Assembly: GCA_963772965.1 (NCBI GenBank)
Contig: CAVYZU010000001.1
Coordinates: forward strand, 558,001-622,000
Direction of reading: 5' to 3'
Origin: AP-15 sp963772965
Lineage (GTDB): Bacteria > Pseudomonadota > Alphaproteobacteria > ATCC43930 > CGMCC-115725
Length of the DNA stretch: 64,000 nucleotides
Below the pieces are notes generated by a model, which was not told the origin of the DNA, did not search any database, and was given only the letters and a program-made list of their open reading frames with translations. Within the stretch, counting starts at the first letter, position 1, and each line of letters begins with the position of its first letter. Shown here piece after piece: positions 52,974 through 61,108 of the stretch. The translations under genes and the position numbers were made by a program.

Positions 52974-53720
52974 CTAGAGACCCATATAGGCGCGGCGGAT
53001 GGCGTCGTTGCGGCGCAGTTCGGCAGCGCTCCCCGACAGGCGGATATGCCCGGCTTCGATCAAGTAGGCGCGATCGACGAGATCGAGCACCTGCTGAACA
53101 TTTTGCTCGACAATCAGCACGGTGAACCCTTCGCCACGGATGCGGCGGACGAGATCGAATACTTGTTCGACGGCGAGCGGCGCGAGACCCGCCGAGGGTT
53201 CGTCCATCAGTAGCAGCTTCGGCTTCGACATCAGCGCGCGGCCGATCGCGCACATCTGCTGCTCGCCACCCGACATCGTCCCGGCGAGTTGATGGCGCCG
53301 CTCGGCGAGGCGTGGAAATAAGTCGTAGACCCAGCTGAGGCGCTCGGCGAAATGCGGCCGCGCCGAGCCGATGAAAGCGCCCATGCGCAGGTTTTCTTCG
53401 ACCGTCAGCCGCGCGAACAGCCGCCGGTTTTCCGGGACATGGGCGATCCCGGCGGCAACGATGCGATATGCCGGCAGCTCGGTCAGAGCACGGCCGTCGA
53501 GCGCCACCGAACCGCTTTGCGCCGGCAGCAGACCCGAGATCACGCGCATCAAGGTGGTTTTGCCGGCGCCATTAGGCCCGATGACCGCGACCGCTTCGCC
53601 GGAATTGATCGATAACGATACCGCGAACAACGCCTGAAACGAGCCATAGCCGGCCGAAATCCCGGATAACGCCAGTAGCGGCGCTGCTCCGGGCGAAGAT
53701 ATCGGTTCAGCCGTGGCCAT
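52974..53720 (-). CDS. livF: Branched-chain amino-acid ABC transporter ATP-binding protein (LivF type)
   Basis: One of two ATPases of the importer. About 248 residues: SGISAGYGSFQALFAVSLSI, Walker A GPNGAGKTT, ABC signature MSGGEQQMCAIGRAL, Walker B LLLMDEPSAGLAP and EQNVQQVLDLVDRAYLIEAG typical of LivF. ATG 53720 gives a good start (MATAEPIS); the longer frame to 53786 overlaps livG coding. It overlaps the end of livG and precedes livH by 7 bases. Confidence 0.92.
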   Translation of the reverse strand: MATAEPISSPGAAPLLALSGISAGYGSFQALFAVSLSINSGEAVAVIGPNGAGKTTLMRVISGLLPAQSGSVALDGRALTELPAYRIVAAGIAHVPENRRLFARLTVEENLRMGAFIGSARPHFAERLSWVYDLFPRLAERRHQLAGTMSGGEQQMCAIGRALMSKPKLLLMDEPSAGLAPLAVEQVFDLVRRIRGEGFTVLIVEQNVQQVLDLVDRAYLIEAGHIRLSGSAAELRRNDAIRRAYMGL

Positions 53721-54438
53721 GACCGCGGCCGAGGTAGACTTCGGTGACGCGCTCGTCGCGCGCAGCGGCATCGGGCCGCCCGTCAAAAATCTTTTCGCCG
53801 TGGTCGAGAACGATGACCCGGTCGACGATGCGCATCAGCACACCCATGATGTGCTCGACCCAAATGATCGTGATTCCGAGCCGTTTGCGGATCTCTTCGA
53901 GCATCCCGGCGGCGCGTTCCATTTCCGCGGCATCGAGCCCGCCGAGGCTCTCGTCGGCAAGCAGCAAGCGCGGCTCGGTCGCGAGCGCACGGGCGAGTTC
54001 GAGCTTTTTGAGCGCGGCGGCGCCGAGCCCTTGCGTTGTTGCTCCCTCTTCCGCCGGCAATCCGACGAGATCGAGCGCCCGGACGGCGCGGCGCTCGGCT
54101 TCGCCACGGGTAACATGGCCGCCTTGCGCGTAATAGGCCGGCAATGCCACGTTCTCGCGCAGGCTGAGCTTGCGGAACGGGCGCGGGATCTGAAAAGTGC
54201 GTGCAAGCCCAAGCCGGCACACGCGATGTGCCGAGAGCCCGGCGATCTCGCGGCTTTCGAAGCGGATCGATCCGGCCGAAGGCGGTAATGAGCCGGCGAC
54301 GAGGTTGAACGTTGTCGTCTTCCCCGAGCCGTTGGGCCCGATCAGGCCCAAGATCTCACCCTTCTGGACAGTGAAATCGACCCCGTTGACCGCGACAAAC
54401 CCGCCAAACCGTTTGGTCAGGCCAGCAACTTCGAGCAC
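53707..54438 (-). CDS. livG: Branched-chain amino-acid ABC transporter ATP-binding protein (LivG type)
   Basis: Second ATPase of the importer. From GTG 54438 the product is about 243 residues: VLEVAGLTKRFGGFVAVNGV, Walker A GPNGSGKTT, the LivG-type LGLARTFQIPRPFRKLSLRE, Walker B LLLADESLGGLD (with ADES for DEP), and IIWVEHIMGVLMRIVDRVIV. The frame is open upstream to 54804, but that lies inside the receptor gene and carries no family match. The expected ABC signature LSGGQ is replaced by LGAAALKKLELARAL, which is unusual. Confidence 0.87.
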   Translation of the reverse strand: MLEVAGLTKRFGGFVAVNGVDFTVQKGEILGLIGPNGSGKTTTFNLVAGSLPPSAGSIRFESREIAGLSAHRVCRLGLARTFQIPRPFRKLSLRENVALPAYYAQGGHVTRGEAERRAVRALDLVGLPAEEGATTQGLGAAALKKLELARALATEPRLLLADESLGGLDAAEMERAAGMLEEIRKRLGITIIWVEHIMGVLMRIVDRVIVLDHGEKIFDGRPDAAARDERVTEVYLGRGHGHG

Positions 54439-54439
54439 C

Positions 54440-55756
54440 TCAACCCATCGCGTAAGGGGACGAGGCCGGTAATGGCATGACCGGCCCGGCGGTGCTGATT
54501 TGGCTCGGCCAGACGACGGTGATGTCCTTCCCGCGATTTTGCATGACGACCGGCAAGGCCCGAAGATTTTGTCCGGCCATGACATCCTCGGGAGGGGCGA
54601 ATTTGACCCCATAGCCCTGCAGGGTGCCGCCGAGCGGGACATCGACTTCGAGCGCCGCCTGGCGCACCGCATCGGGATCGGCCCCACCATATTTGCCGAC
54701 CGCGATGGGCAATACTTTGGCGAGCAAAATCCAGGTGTTGTTAAAGCCCATCGACACATGGGTCGGGACTTCAGTCGCCTGGGTCTTGGCCTTGTAGCCG
54801 TCAACCATTGTCGTGATCAGTTCGCCGATCCCCGAGGCCAATTTTTTTGGATCGAGAATTTGTGCCGGGGCCGGGTCGATGTTGAAGAAATCATCGACAT
54901 CGGGGCCAAAGGTCGCACGCAATTTGTCCAGCTGACTGTAGCCAGCGCCGTTGCCGATCAAGGTTTTGAAATGCAGCCCCGCCTCGCGCGACTGGCGCAG
55001 GAACAGGGTGATATCGGGGTTGTAGCCGGCGTGGATGATCACGTCCGGATGCGCACGCTTCAGTTTCGTCACGAGGGAGGACAAGTCGGGAGCGCTCGCC
55101 GAATAGGATTCCTTCAGCACGATCTTGCCGACATGCTTTTCGTCGGAAAAGCGCTGGTCGGCTTGCTGTACGCCGGTGCCGTAGGGGCCGTCCTCGTCGA
55201 TCAGCGCGATTTTGAGGTCGGCGGGTTCGATCCCGAGCTTCGGCTTGCTGGTTTCGCCAAGCAGCGAGATCGCTGCCTCGCCATAGGCGTCCGATTGGGT
55301 TGTCGGGCGAAAAACATAGCGTAGATGACGGTTTTTAAGGACCGCGGTGGCGATCGCACTGTTGATCCACAAAATCTTCTTTGCTTCGTCGACTTTGGCG
55401 GCGAGCGGCACCGCCTGCGCACTCGAATACACACCGAGGATGATGTCGACTTTTTCCTGAGCAATCAGGCGCTCGGTCTCATTGATCGCGACGTCGACCT
55501 TGCTCTGCGAGTCGGCGTTGACCGGTTCGATCTTGTACTTGCCGAGCACGCCGCCTTGGCCGTTGACGTAATCGATCGCGAGCCGCGCTCCGATCGACAG
55601 CGGGACCGAACCGGCGCCAGCAAACGGCCCGGAGAGGTCGTGCAATAGCCCGATACGGATCGTCTTCTGCTGGGCGAATACCCGGCCCAGCGGCATCGCA
55701 CCAGCAGCCAGCGCCGCCGCGGCGCCGACCAGCAAACTCCGTCTTCGCATCCTCAC
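54440..55756 (-). CDS. Branched-chain amino-acid ABC transporter substrate-binding protein
   Basis: Periplasmic receptor of the Liv-type importer. The 438-residue product has a twin-arginine-like signal (RRRSLLVGAAAALAAGAMPL) ending at VFAQ and then IRIGLLHDLSGPFAGAGSVP, GGVLGKYKIEPVNADSQSKV and ALIDEDGPYGTGVQQADQRF of the LivK/AmiC type. First gene of the operon: binding protein, livG, livF, livH, livM. Ligand may be an amino acid, amide or urea-like compound. Confidence 0.9.
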   Translation of the reverse strand: MRMRRRSLLVGAAAALAAGAMPLGRVFAQQKTIRIGLLHDLSGPFAGAGSVPLSIGARLAIDYVNGQGGVLGKYKIEPVNADSQSKVDVAINETERLIAQEKVDIILGVYSSAQAVPLAAKVDEAKKILWINSAIATAVLKNRHLRYVFRPTTQSDAYGEAAISLLGETSKPKLGIEPADLKIALIDEDGPYGTGVQQADQRFSDEKHVGKIVLKESYSASAPDLSSLVTKLKRAHPDVIIHAGYNPDITLFLRQSREAGLHFKTLIGNGAGYSQLDKLRATFGPDVDDFFNIDPAPAQILDPKKLASGIGELITTMVDGYKAKTQATEVPTHVSMGFNNTWILLAKVLPIAVGKYGGADPDAVRQAALEVDVPLGGTLQGYGVKFAPPEDVMAGQNLRALPVVMQNRGKDITVVWPSQISTAGPVMPLPASSPYAMG

Positions 55757-55909
55757 TCCCCGTCAAATGTCCCGCGCCTGAGCTTTTGCGGCGGCGCATT
55801 TCTTTGCAAAGTCCCCGGCATGTCAAACGGATTTGCGGCGTACGGGTTCGGACCGAAGCTCTCGGTGTACGCCGCGGATATCCTGAGAAGCTCGTGATCC
55901 CGACTGGCT

Positions 55910-56470
55910 TTACGCGCGCGCCCGCTCTCTGCGGTTGGCTTGCAGTCGCTCGATCCGCGCGGTCATCTCCGGTCCGGGCCAGTCTTCGAGCAGCCACGCG
56001 GGCAGCGGGTCGTCCTTACTGCTGATCGGTAAGGCCTCGTCCTCGTCGCCACGGCCGTCGGCGAACGATTGCAGCGCGTATGGCATCTCGAAATAGATTT
56101 CGAGGGAATTGCCATCCGGATCGGCAAAATAAACACTGCGCTGGCTGATGTGGTCGGTCGCGCGCATGATCTCGACCCCGTTCTCGACGAGATGCTGGTA
56201 GGCATCCCGCAAGGCGGCATAACTGCCGACCTGAAAGGCGATGTGGCCGAGCCCGATCTGGTCGCGTCGCGGCCGCGGCGCCCCGTCCGGGGTGGCGTGC
56301 TGGACGAGGTCGATAGTATGGAAGTGGTCACCCAAAGTCATGAACACGCCGCCATGCTCGGGGTCTTCTTCGGAAACGACGAAACCGAGGATGTCGCGAT
56401 AAAACCGCTTCGAGGCCTCCTCGTCGGCGACGCGCAACAACACATGGCCGATGCCGTTTAATTTGATCAA
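55910..56470 (-). CDS. VOC family protein (glyoxalase/extradiol-like)
   Basis: A 186-residue single VOC domain: KLNGIGHVLLRVADEEASKR, HFHTIDLVQHATPDGAPRPR, LGHIAFQVGSYAALRDAYQH and YFADPDGNSLEIYFEMPYAL. The strand-1 histidine, second-module histidine (GHIAF) and final glutamate are present, so a metal site is likely. The charged C-terminal tail is about 50 residues. Substrate unknown. Confidence 0.82.
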   Translation of the reverse strand: MIKLNGIGHVLLRVADEEASKRFYRDILGFVVSEEDPEHGGVFMTLGDHFHTIDLVQHATPDGAPRPRRDQIGLGHIAFQVGSYAALRDAYQHLVENGVEIMRATDHISQRSVYFADPDGNSLEIYFEMPYALQSFADGRGDEDEALPISSKDDPLPAWLLEDWPGPEMTARIERLQANRRERARA

Positions 56471-56564
56471 GGCACCCTCCTAATCGGGTTCAAACAAACT
56501 GCGGCGGAAATTAAGCCCAGCATCCGCCGGCTGCAAGCGCAGGCCTTGATAAGCCAAATCCTGT

Positions 56565-57005
56565 TCACGACAAAGCGCGCAGTTGAGCGCGCAATTCGTC
56601 GGCGCTGGGAACAAGCCGTTCGATCGCGGCGTGATTGTCGCGCCAAACCGGGACGGCCGCCGCCAGCAATTCTTGGCCAGCGGGGGTCAGGCGGAGGCGC
56701 CGGGTGCGCTTGTCGGCTTTGTCAACTGCGACCTCGACCAGCCCGCGGCGTTCGAGCGGCTTGAGGTTGGCGGTGAGGGTCGTGCGGTCCATCGCCAGCA
56801 GCCGCGCAACATCGCCGATCTTGGGCGGCTGCGACCGATTGAGCGACATCAGCAGCGAAAACTGGCCATTGGTCAGATCGAGCGCGCGAAGCGCCTGGTC
56901 GAACCGCCGCCCGACGGCGCGCGCCGCCCGCTGGAGGTGCAGACACAGACAAGCATCGCGAACCAGAAGGGTGATCTCGTAGCAAGTTCCTTCGCTGCTT
57001 GACAT
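56565..57005 (-). CDS. MarR family transcriptional regulator
   Basis: A 146-residue winged-helix protein: VGRRFDQALRALDLTNGQFS, PKIGDVARLLAMDRTTLTAN (recognition helix) and GLVEVAVDKADKRTRRLRL (wing). From ATG 57005 (MSSSEGTCYEITLLVRDACL) the length is normal; no clear Shine-Dalgarno is seen, so it might be leaderless. The frame to 57155 lies in the divergent promoter region. Divergent from the VOC-YciI-PhnB group, which it may control. Confidence 0.87.
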   Translation of the reverse strand: MSSSEGTCYEITLLVRDACLCLHLQRAARAVGRRFDQALRALDLTNGQFSLLMSLNRSQPPKIGDVARLLAMDRTTLTANLKPLERRGLVEVAVDKADKRTRRLRLTPAGQELLAAAVPVWRDNHAAIERLVPSADELRAQLRALS

Positions 57006-57134
57006 GCGTGATGATAGGTTGGTATCAACGTGTCTGTCAATGCGAACAATGCCGATTGATGCGGCGGACGGCCGAGCCGGCCTCCTGCCGCCGATTATGG
57101 CATCGCCGACGGGAGAAGCAGGAAAGGAAATCGA

Positions 57135-57503
57135 ATGGGCAACCCGGTGGTTCATTGGGAGTTGATGTCAAAGGATCCGGAAAAGGCGGCGGCCTTTTAC
57201 GAAAAGATCTTTGGCTGGAAGGTTCAGCACCACCCGGAATTGAACTATCGCATTGTCGAAACCGGGGCCGAGGGCGGGATTAACGGCGGGATCGTCAAGC
57301 CCGACCGCGAGGAACCGTGGCCCGGCAATATGCTCTTCTACATCGCCGTCGACGATCTTGCCGCCTACCGCGAGAAAATCATGGCCGCCGGCGGCAAGAT
57401 CCACCTCGAGGAACAGGCGGTGCCGGGCATGGGCTCGTTCGCGCTCTTTACGGATCCCGAGGGGCGGATGATGGGGCTGTGGAAGTCGGCGACGCCGGCT
57501 TGA
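57135..57503 (+). CDS. VOC family protein (glyoxalase/CFP32-like)
   Basis: A 122-residue VOC protein with MGNPVVHWELMSKDPEKAAA, FYEKIFGWKVQ and ALFTDPEGRMMGLWKS. The strand-1 histidine and the glutamate-equivalent position (MGLWKS) are modified, so metal binding is unsure. GAAAGG precedes the ATG. Starts a run of three small stress-type genes opposite the MarR gene. Confidence 0.85.
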   Translation: MGNPVVHWELMSKDPEKAAAFYEKIFGWKVQHHPELNYRIVETGAEGGINGGIVKPDREEPWPGNMLFYIAVDDLAAYREKIMAAGGKIHLEEQAVPGMGSFALFTDPEGRMMGLWKSATPA

Positions 57504-57533
57504 GGCAGACACAATAGTTAAACGGAGCGGAAA

Positions 57534-57953
57534 ATGCGTTTCATGCTGCTGGTCAGGGCCAATCGCGACAGCGAAGCGGGCGTGATGCCCAGCCAGGAAC
57601 TGATCGAGGCGATGTTCAAGTTCAACGAGGAAATGGCCAACGCCGGCGTAATGCTAGCCGCCGAAGGCTTGCAATCAAGCGCGAACGGAGCTCGCATCTC
57701 GTATTCGGGCAGCAAGCGCAGCGTCGTCGACGGTCCGTTCGATGCCGACGAGCTGATCGCCGGCTATTGGATGATCAACGTCGGATCAAAACAAGAAGCA
57801 ATCGAGTGGGCCAAACGCGCGCCCTTCATCGATGGCGTCGTCGAACTCCGCCAAGTGTTCGAAATGGATGATTTTGGTCCCACTCTCACGCCCGAGATGC
57901 GGGAGGCTGAAGATCGCATGCGGGCTCAGCTCGCGGCGAAGAACGTTTCCTGA
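57534..57953 (+). CDS. YciI/DGPF-domain protein
   Basis: A 139-residue protein: MRFMLLVRANRDSEAGVMPS, ANAGVMLAAEGLQSSANGAR and the DGPF signature VVDGPFDADELIAGYWMINV. DGPF proteins are often encoded near ECF sigma factors of the ECF41/42 type, but no sigma gene is nearby here. Function unproven. GGAGCGGAA lies before the ATG. Confidence 0.88.
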   Translation: MRFMLLVRANRDSEAGVMPSQELIEAMFKFNEEMANAGVMLAAEGLQSSANGARISYSGSKRSVVDGPFDADELIAGYWMINVGSKQEAIEWAKRAPFIDGVVELRQVFEMDDFGPTLTPEMREAEDRMRAQLAAKNVS

Positions 57954-58004
57954 CCCTCGTCGATCGCGACGCACCCAACCCGATACCTACAGCAGGAGCA
58001 AAGA

Positions 58005-58421
58005 ATGCAGCTGAACCCGTATCTTAGTTTTGACGGCCGCTGCGAGGCCGCATTCAAGTTCTATGAAAAGGCCCTCGGTGGGAAAATTGTCGCGATGATG
58101 ACCTACGCCGAGACGCCAATGAAGGAGCAGATGCCGGCGGAACAGCATGGCAAGATCGTCCATGCTCGGCTGACCGTCGGCGACGAGGTGCTGATGGGCG
58201 GCGACGCGCCTCCCGGCCGCTACGAACCGCCAAAAGGGATGACGGTGACGCTGGGCATCGACGACCCCGCTGAGGCCGAGCGAGTATTCACGGAATTATC
58301 CGAGGGCGCCACGATCACCATGCCGATCGCGGAGACCTTCTGGGCGCGTCGCTTTGGCATGCTTGTCGACCGGTTTGGCATACCCTGGATGGTCAACTGC
58401 GAGCACGTTTTCCGTGTCTGA
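58005..58421 (+). CDS. PhnB-like VOC protein
   Basis: The 138-residue product is of the PhnB/3-demethylubiquinone-9-methyltransferase-like VOC type: MQLNPYLSFDGRCEAAFKFY, EKALGGKIVAMMTYAETP, LMGGDAPPGRYEPPKGMTVT and FWARRFGMLVDRFGIPWMVN. No reaction is established for the group. GCAGGAG precedes the ATG. Third gene of the VOC-YciI-PhnB run. Confidence 0.88.
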   Translation: MQLNPYLSFDGRCEAAFKFYEKALGGKIVAMMTYAETPMKEQMPAEQHGKIVHARLTVGDEVLMGGDAPPGRYEPPKGMTVTLGIDDPAEAERVFTELSEGATITMPIAETFWARRFGMLVDRFGIPWMVNCEHVFRV

Positions 58422-58523
58422 TCGGGGTGATGACCGGGTGGGTGAACCCCGTCCGGCTCGCCTTGGCCGCTTACGCGTGCCATTATCCGCGGCGTCGACC
58501 CCCGCAGGCAAAGGCGAGAACCA

Positions 58524-59168
58524 ATGGAGTCAGACACGCTCGGCCTTCCGCCCGGGGCCTTTGCCAAACTCGATGCCGAGGACGACGAGTTCTTTTACGA
58601 ACCGGCGCGGCTCGTCTGCCATATCGACGATGGCGCGATAGTCGGGCTGACCGAATTCTATCGCCAGAAGCTGCCGGCAGGCGGAGTCTTGCTCGATCTG
58701 ATGTCGAGCTGGGTCAGCCATCTACCGCCTGAAATCGAATACGCGGAGGCGATCGGCCACGGCATGAATGCCGAGGAACTGGCGGCCAACCCGCGCCTCA
58801 ACCGATGGCTTGTGCAGAACTTCAACCGCGACCCGATCCTGCCGCTGGCGGACGACAGCGTCGATGCCGCGATGATCTGCGTCTCGATCCAATATCTGCA
58901 GCGCCCCGTCGAATTGCTACGCGAGGTCGCGCGCGTCCTTCGCCCGGGCGGACCCGTCGTCATCAGCTTTTCGAACCGCTGTTTTTGGACCAAAGCGGTG
59001 GCGGTCTGGCGTGCTCTCGACGACGACGGTCACGCCCGGCTGGTCGAACAATACCTGGGCCACGCCGGCTTTACCGATATCGCAACCCACTGTCTCGCTG
59101 AATGGGTCGAGGATGTCAGCGACCCAATGATCGCGGTGATCGGCCGCGCCTCCGCGCCCACCGCGTAG
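58524..59168 (+). CDS. Class I SAM-dependent methyltransferase
   Basis: A 214-residue protein with GGVLLDLMSSWVSHLPP near residue 53, in place of the usual motif I GxGxG, followed by VDAAMICVSIQYLQRPVELL and VARVLRPGGPVVISFSNRCF, which match post-motif II/III of the Methyltransf_11 group. The altered motif I (DLMSSW) occurs in some related proteins. Substrate unknown. The start ATG follows an AGAACCA spacer with no strong ribosome site. Confidence 0.78.
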   Translation: MESDTLGLPPGAFAKLDAEDDEFFYEPARLVCHIDDGAIVGLTEFYRQKLPAGGVLLDLMSSWVSHLPPEIEYAEAIGHGMNAEELAANPRLNRWLVQNFNRDPILPLADDSVDAAMICVSIQYLQRPVELLREVARVLRPGGPVVISFSNRCFWTKAVAVWRALDDDGHARLVEQYLGHAGFTDIATHCLAEWVEDVSDPMIAVIGRASAPTA

Positions 59169-59292
59169 CTCCTCAACGGCGGCCAACCGAGGCGACACGG
59201 GATCGCGTCCCGCGACACCTTCGCTTCGACGATATCCGCATGGCCGAGACTGGTATACCCTCGGCCCGGGCCGATAAACGGAGGCAATCAAT

Positions 59293-60183
59293 ATGGAACT
59301 CGGGACGTTGTTGCCGTGGAGCGATATAGGCGGCGAGGCGGCGGTCGTGCGCGAATACGCGCAGACGGCGGAATCGATCGGATATCATTTTGTCGAGGCG
59401 CCCGATCATGTGCTCGGCAGCAGCGAAGAGAGCGCATCGGAGGCCGGCCGCACTGGCGGTGGGCTGTACCATGACCCGTTCGTGCTGTTTGGCTATCTCG
59501 CCGGCTGCACGACCAAGCTGGGCTTCTCAACCGGAGTCTTGATATTGCCGCAGCGCCAGACGGTGCTGGTCGCCAAGCAAGCGGCTTGCCTCGATGTGCT
59601 GTCGGCCGGCCGGTTCCGGCTCGGGATCGGGGTCGGCTGGAACGAGGTCGAATTCACCGGGCTCAACGAGAATTTTCACAATCGCGGCCGCCGCTCCGAG
59701 GAGCAGGTCGAAGTCATGCAAAAATTGTGGGCGGAGCCGCATGTCACTTTCAAAGGCCGCTGGCACACGATCGAGGATGCCGGGATCAATCCGCTGCCGG
59801 CCTCGGGCAAGGTGCCGGTGTGGTTTGGCGGCCACCACGAGCGGACCCTGGAGCGCATCGCCAAATGGGGCGACGGCTGGATGCCGAACGCCTATCCGCC
59901 GGGGAATGAGGCAACCGAGGTGCTCGACAGGCTGCGCCGGCTGACCGCAGCCGCCGGCCGCGACCCGGCGCAGATCGGCATCGAAGCCTGGGTGTCGATG
60001 GGCACCGGCAGCGAAGCCGATTGGGCGCGGGAAGCGCGGTTTTGGAAATCGGCCGGCGCCTCGCATATTTGTCTGACGACGACCTTCAACCGCCGCCACC
60101 ACAAGCGCCTCCCGGGGCACACCCTCTCCGACCACTTGGCCGCATTGCGCCGCTATCACGCCGCCGTCGCAGCGGAATTGTGA
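59293..60183 (+). CDS. LLM class oxidoreductase (F420-dependent-like, TIGR03619 type)
   Basis: Bacterial luciferase-like TIM barrel of 296 residues. It has FVEAPDHVLG near residue 34, GVLILPQRQTVLVAKQAACL, DVLSAGRFRLGIGVGWNEVE and the TIGR03619-type NPLPASGKVPVWFGGHHERT. No F420 biosynthesis gene is in the window; in proteobacteria such proteins may use flavin (FMN) instead. Substrate unknown. Confidence 0.88.
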   Translation: MELGTLLPWSDIGGEAAVVREYAQTAESIGYHFVEAPDHVLGSSEESASEAGRTGGGLYHDPFVLFGYLAGCTTKLGFSTGVLILPQRQTVLVAKQAACLDVLSAGRFRLGIGVGWNEVEFTGLNENFHNRGRRSEEQVEVMQKLWAEPHVTFKGRWHTIEDAGINPLPASGKVPVWFGGHHERTLERIAKWGDGWMPNAYPPGNEATEVLDRLRRLTAAAGRDPAQIGIEAWVSMGTGSEADWAREARFWKSAGASHICLTTTFNRRHHKRLPGHTLSDHLAALRRYHAAVAAEL

Positions 60184-60257
60184 GACGTCGGCCACGAAGG
60201 TTTCGTACCCCCAATCCCGGCTACTCTGCGTGAACTAGGCAGAGGACACGCTGCCTT

Positions 60258-60363
60258 GCCGTCGCCCCCGCGAAAGCGGGGGTCCAGGGCAACCACGCTC
60301 CGCTTACACGCTGTTCAGGCCAACGGCAGGCTCTGGGTTCCCGCTTTCGCGGGAATGACGGTT
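60258..60363. repeat. Tandem hairpin repeat, CCCGCGAAAGCGGG family
   Basis: Left hairpin CCCCCGCGAAAGCGGGGG (60266-60283) and right hairpin TTCCCGCTTTCGCGGGAA lie about 60 bases apart and can also pair with each other. Typical of interspersed palindromic repeats between alphaproteobacterial genes. The right arm ends in AATGACGG, as in TCATTCCCGCGAAAGCGGGA elements. Confidence 0.75.
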
Positions 60364-60400
60364 AACTAACTACCCGGTATTATTGTCGACCGCTTAGGGC

Positions 60401-60928
60401 ATGGCGATCTTCTTTACAAGCGACACGCATTTCGGGCACGGCGGCGCGCTCGGGCTCTACCGCCGACCCTTCGCGTCGGTGCCGGCGATGAATGAGGCGC
60501 TCGTCGCACGCTGGAACGAAATTGTCGGCCCGGAGGACGAAATCTGGCATCTCGGCGATTTTGCAATCCGCCAGCGGCCGGCGGCAATCACCGAATGGCT
60601 GTCCCGGCTGCATGGCAAAAAGCATCTCGTGACCGGCAACAACGACCCGCCGGAGACCGCCGCCCACCCCGCCTGGGCGAGCGTGCAGCCCTATGTCGAA
60701 ATCACGCTCGACGGCGTGTTGCTCGTGTTGTGCCATTACCCGTTCCGCAGTTGGCGGCGGATGGACAAGGGTTCGATCAATCTGCACGGCCATTGCCACG
60801 GCCGCCTAAAGCCGCAGCCGCGGCAGGTCGATGTCGGCGTCGATGTCTGGGACTTCCGCCCGATCACCATGAGCGAAATTCTGAATCCGGCGCTTGCTCT
60901 TGGGAATAAGGTGCAACTCAGGCGATAG
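60401..60928 (+). CDS. Metallophosphoesterase (calcineurin-like)
   Basis: A 175-residue calcineurin-type phosphoesterase with the metal motifs FFTSDTHFGHGGALG, HLGDFAI, TGNND, CHYPFRSW and LHGHCHG, in order. Small members of this group hydrolyse phosphodiesters in vitro; physiological substrates are unknown. ATG 60401 has no strong ribosome site; it follows a palindromic repeat. Confidence 0.88.
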   Translation: MAIFFTSDTHFGHGGALGLYRRPFASVPAMNEALVARWNEIVGPEDEIWHLGDFAIRQRPAAITEWLSRLHGKKHLVTGNNDPPETAAHPAWASVQPYVEITLDGVLLVLCHYPFRSWRRMDKGSINLHGHCHGRLKPQPRQVDVGVDVWDFRPITMSEILNPALALGNKVQLRR

Positions 60929-61108
60929 TCCCGTTAACGCGAATTTGCCGCCATCATGTTGACATAGAGTCAATAGAGCGCGATTCTGACTGACGCTCGC
61001 TGTCGCAAGCGCCAGCACTTTCCCTGAGTACTCCACCCAACACTTTTCCCGAGTACGCTTCCAAGGCAAAAACACGGCGCGATAAATTCCGCGATGGAGG
61101 GAAGGTTT

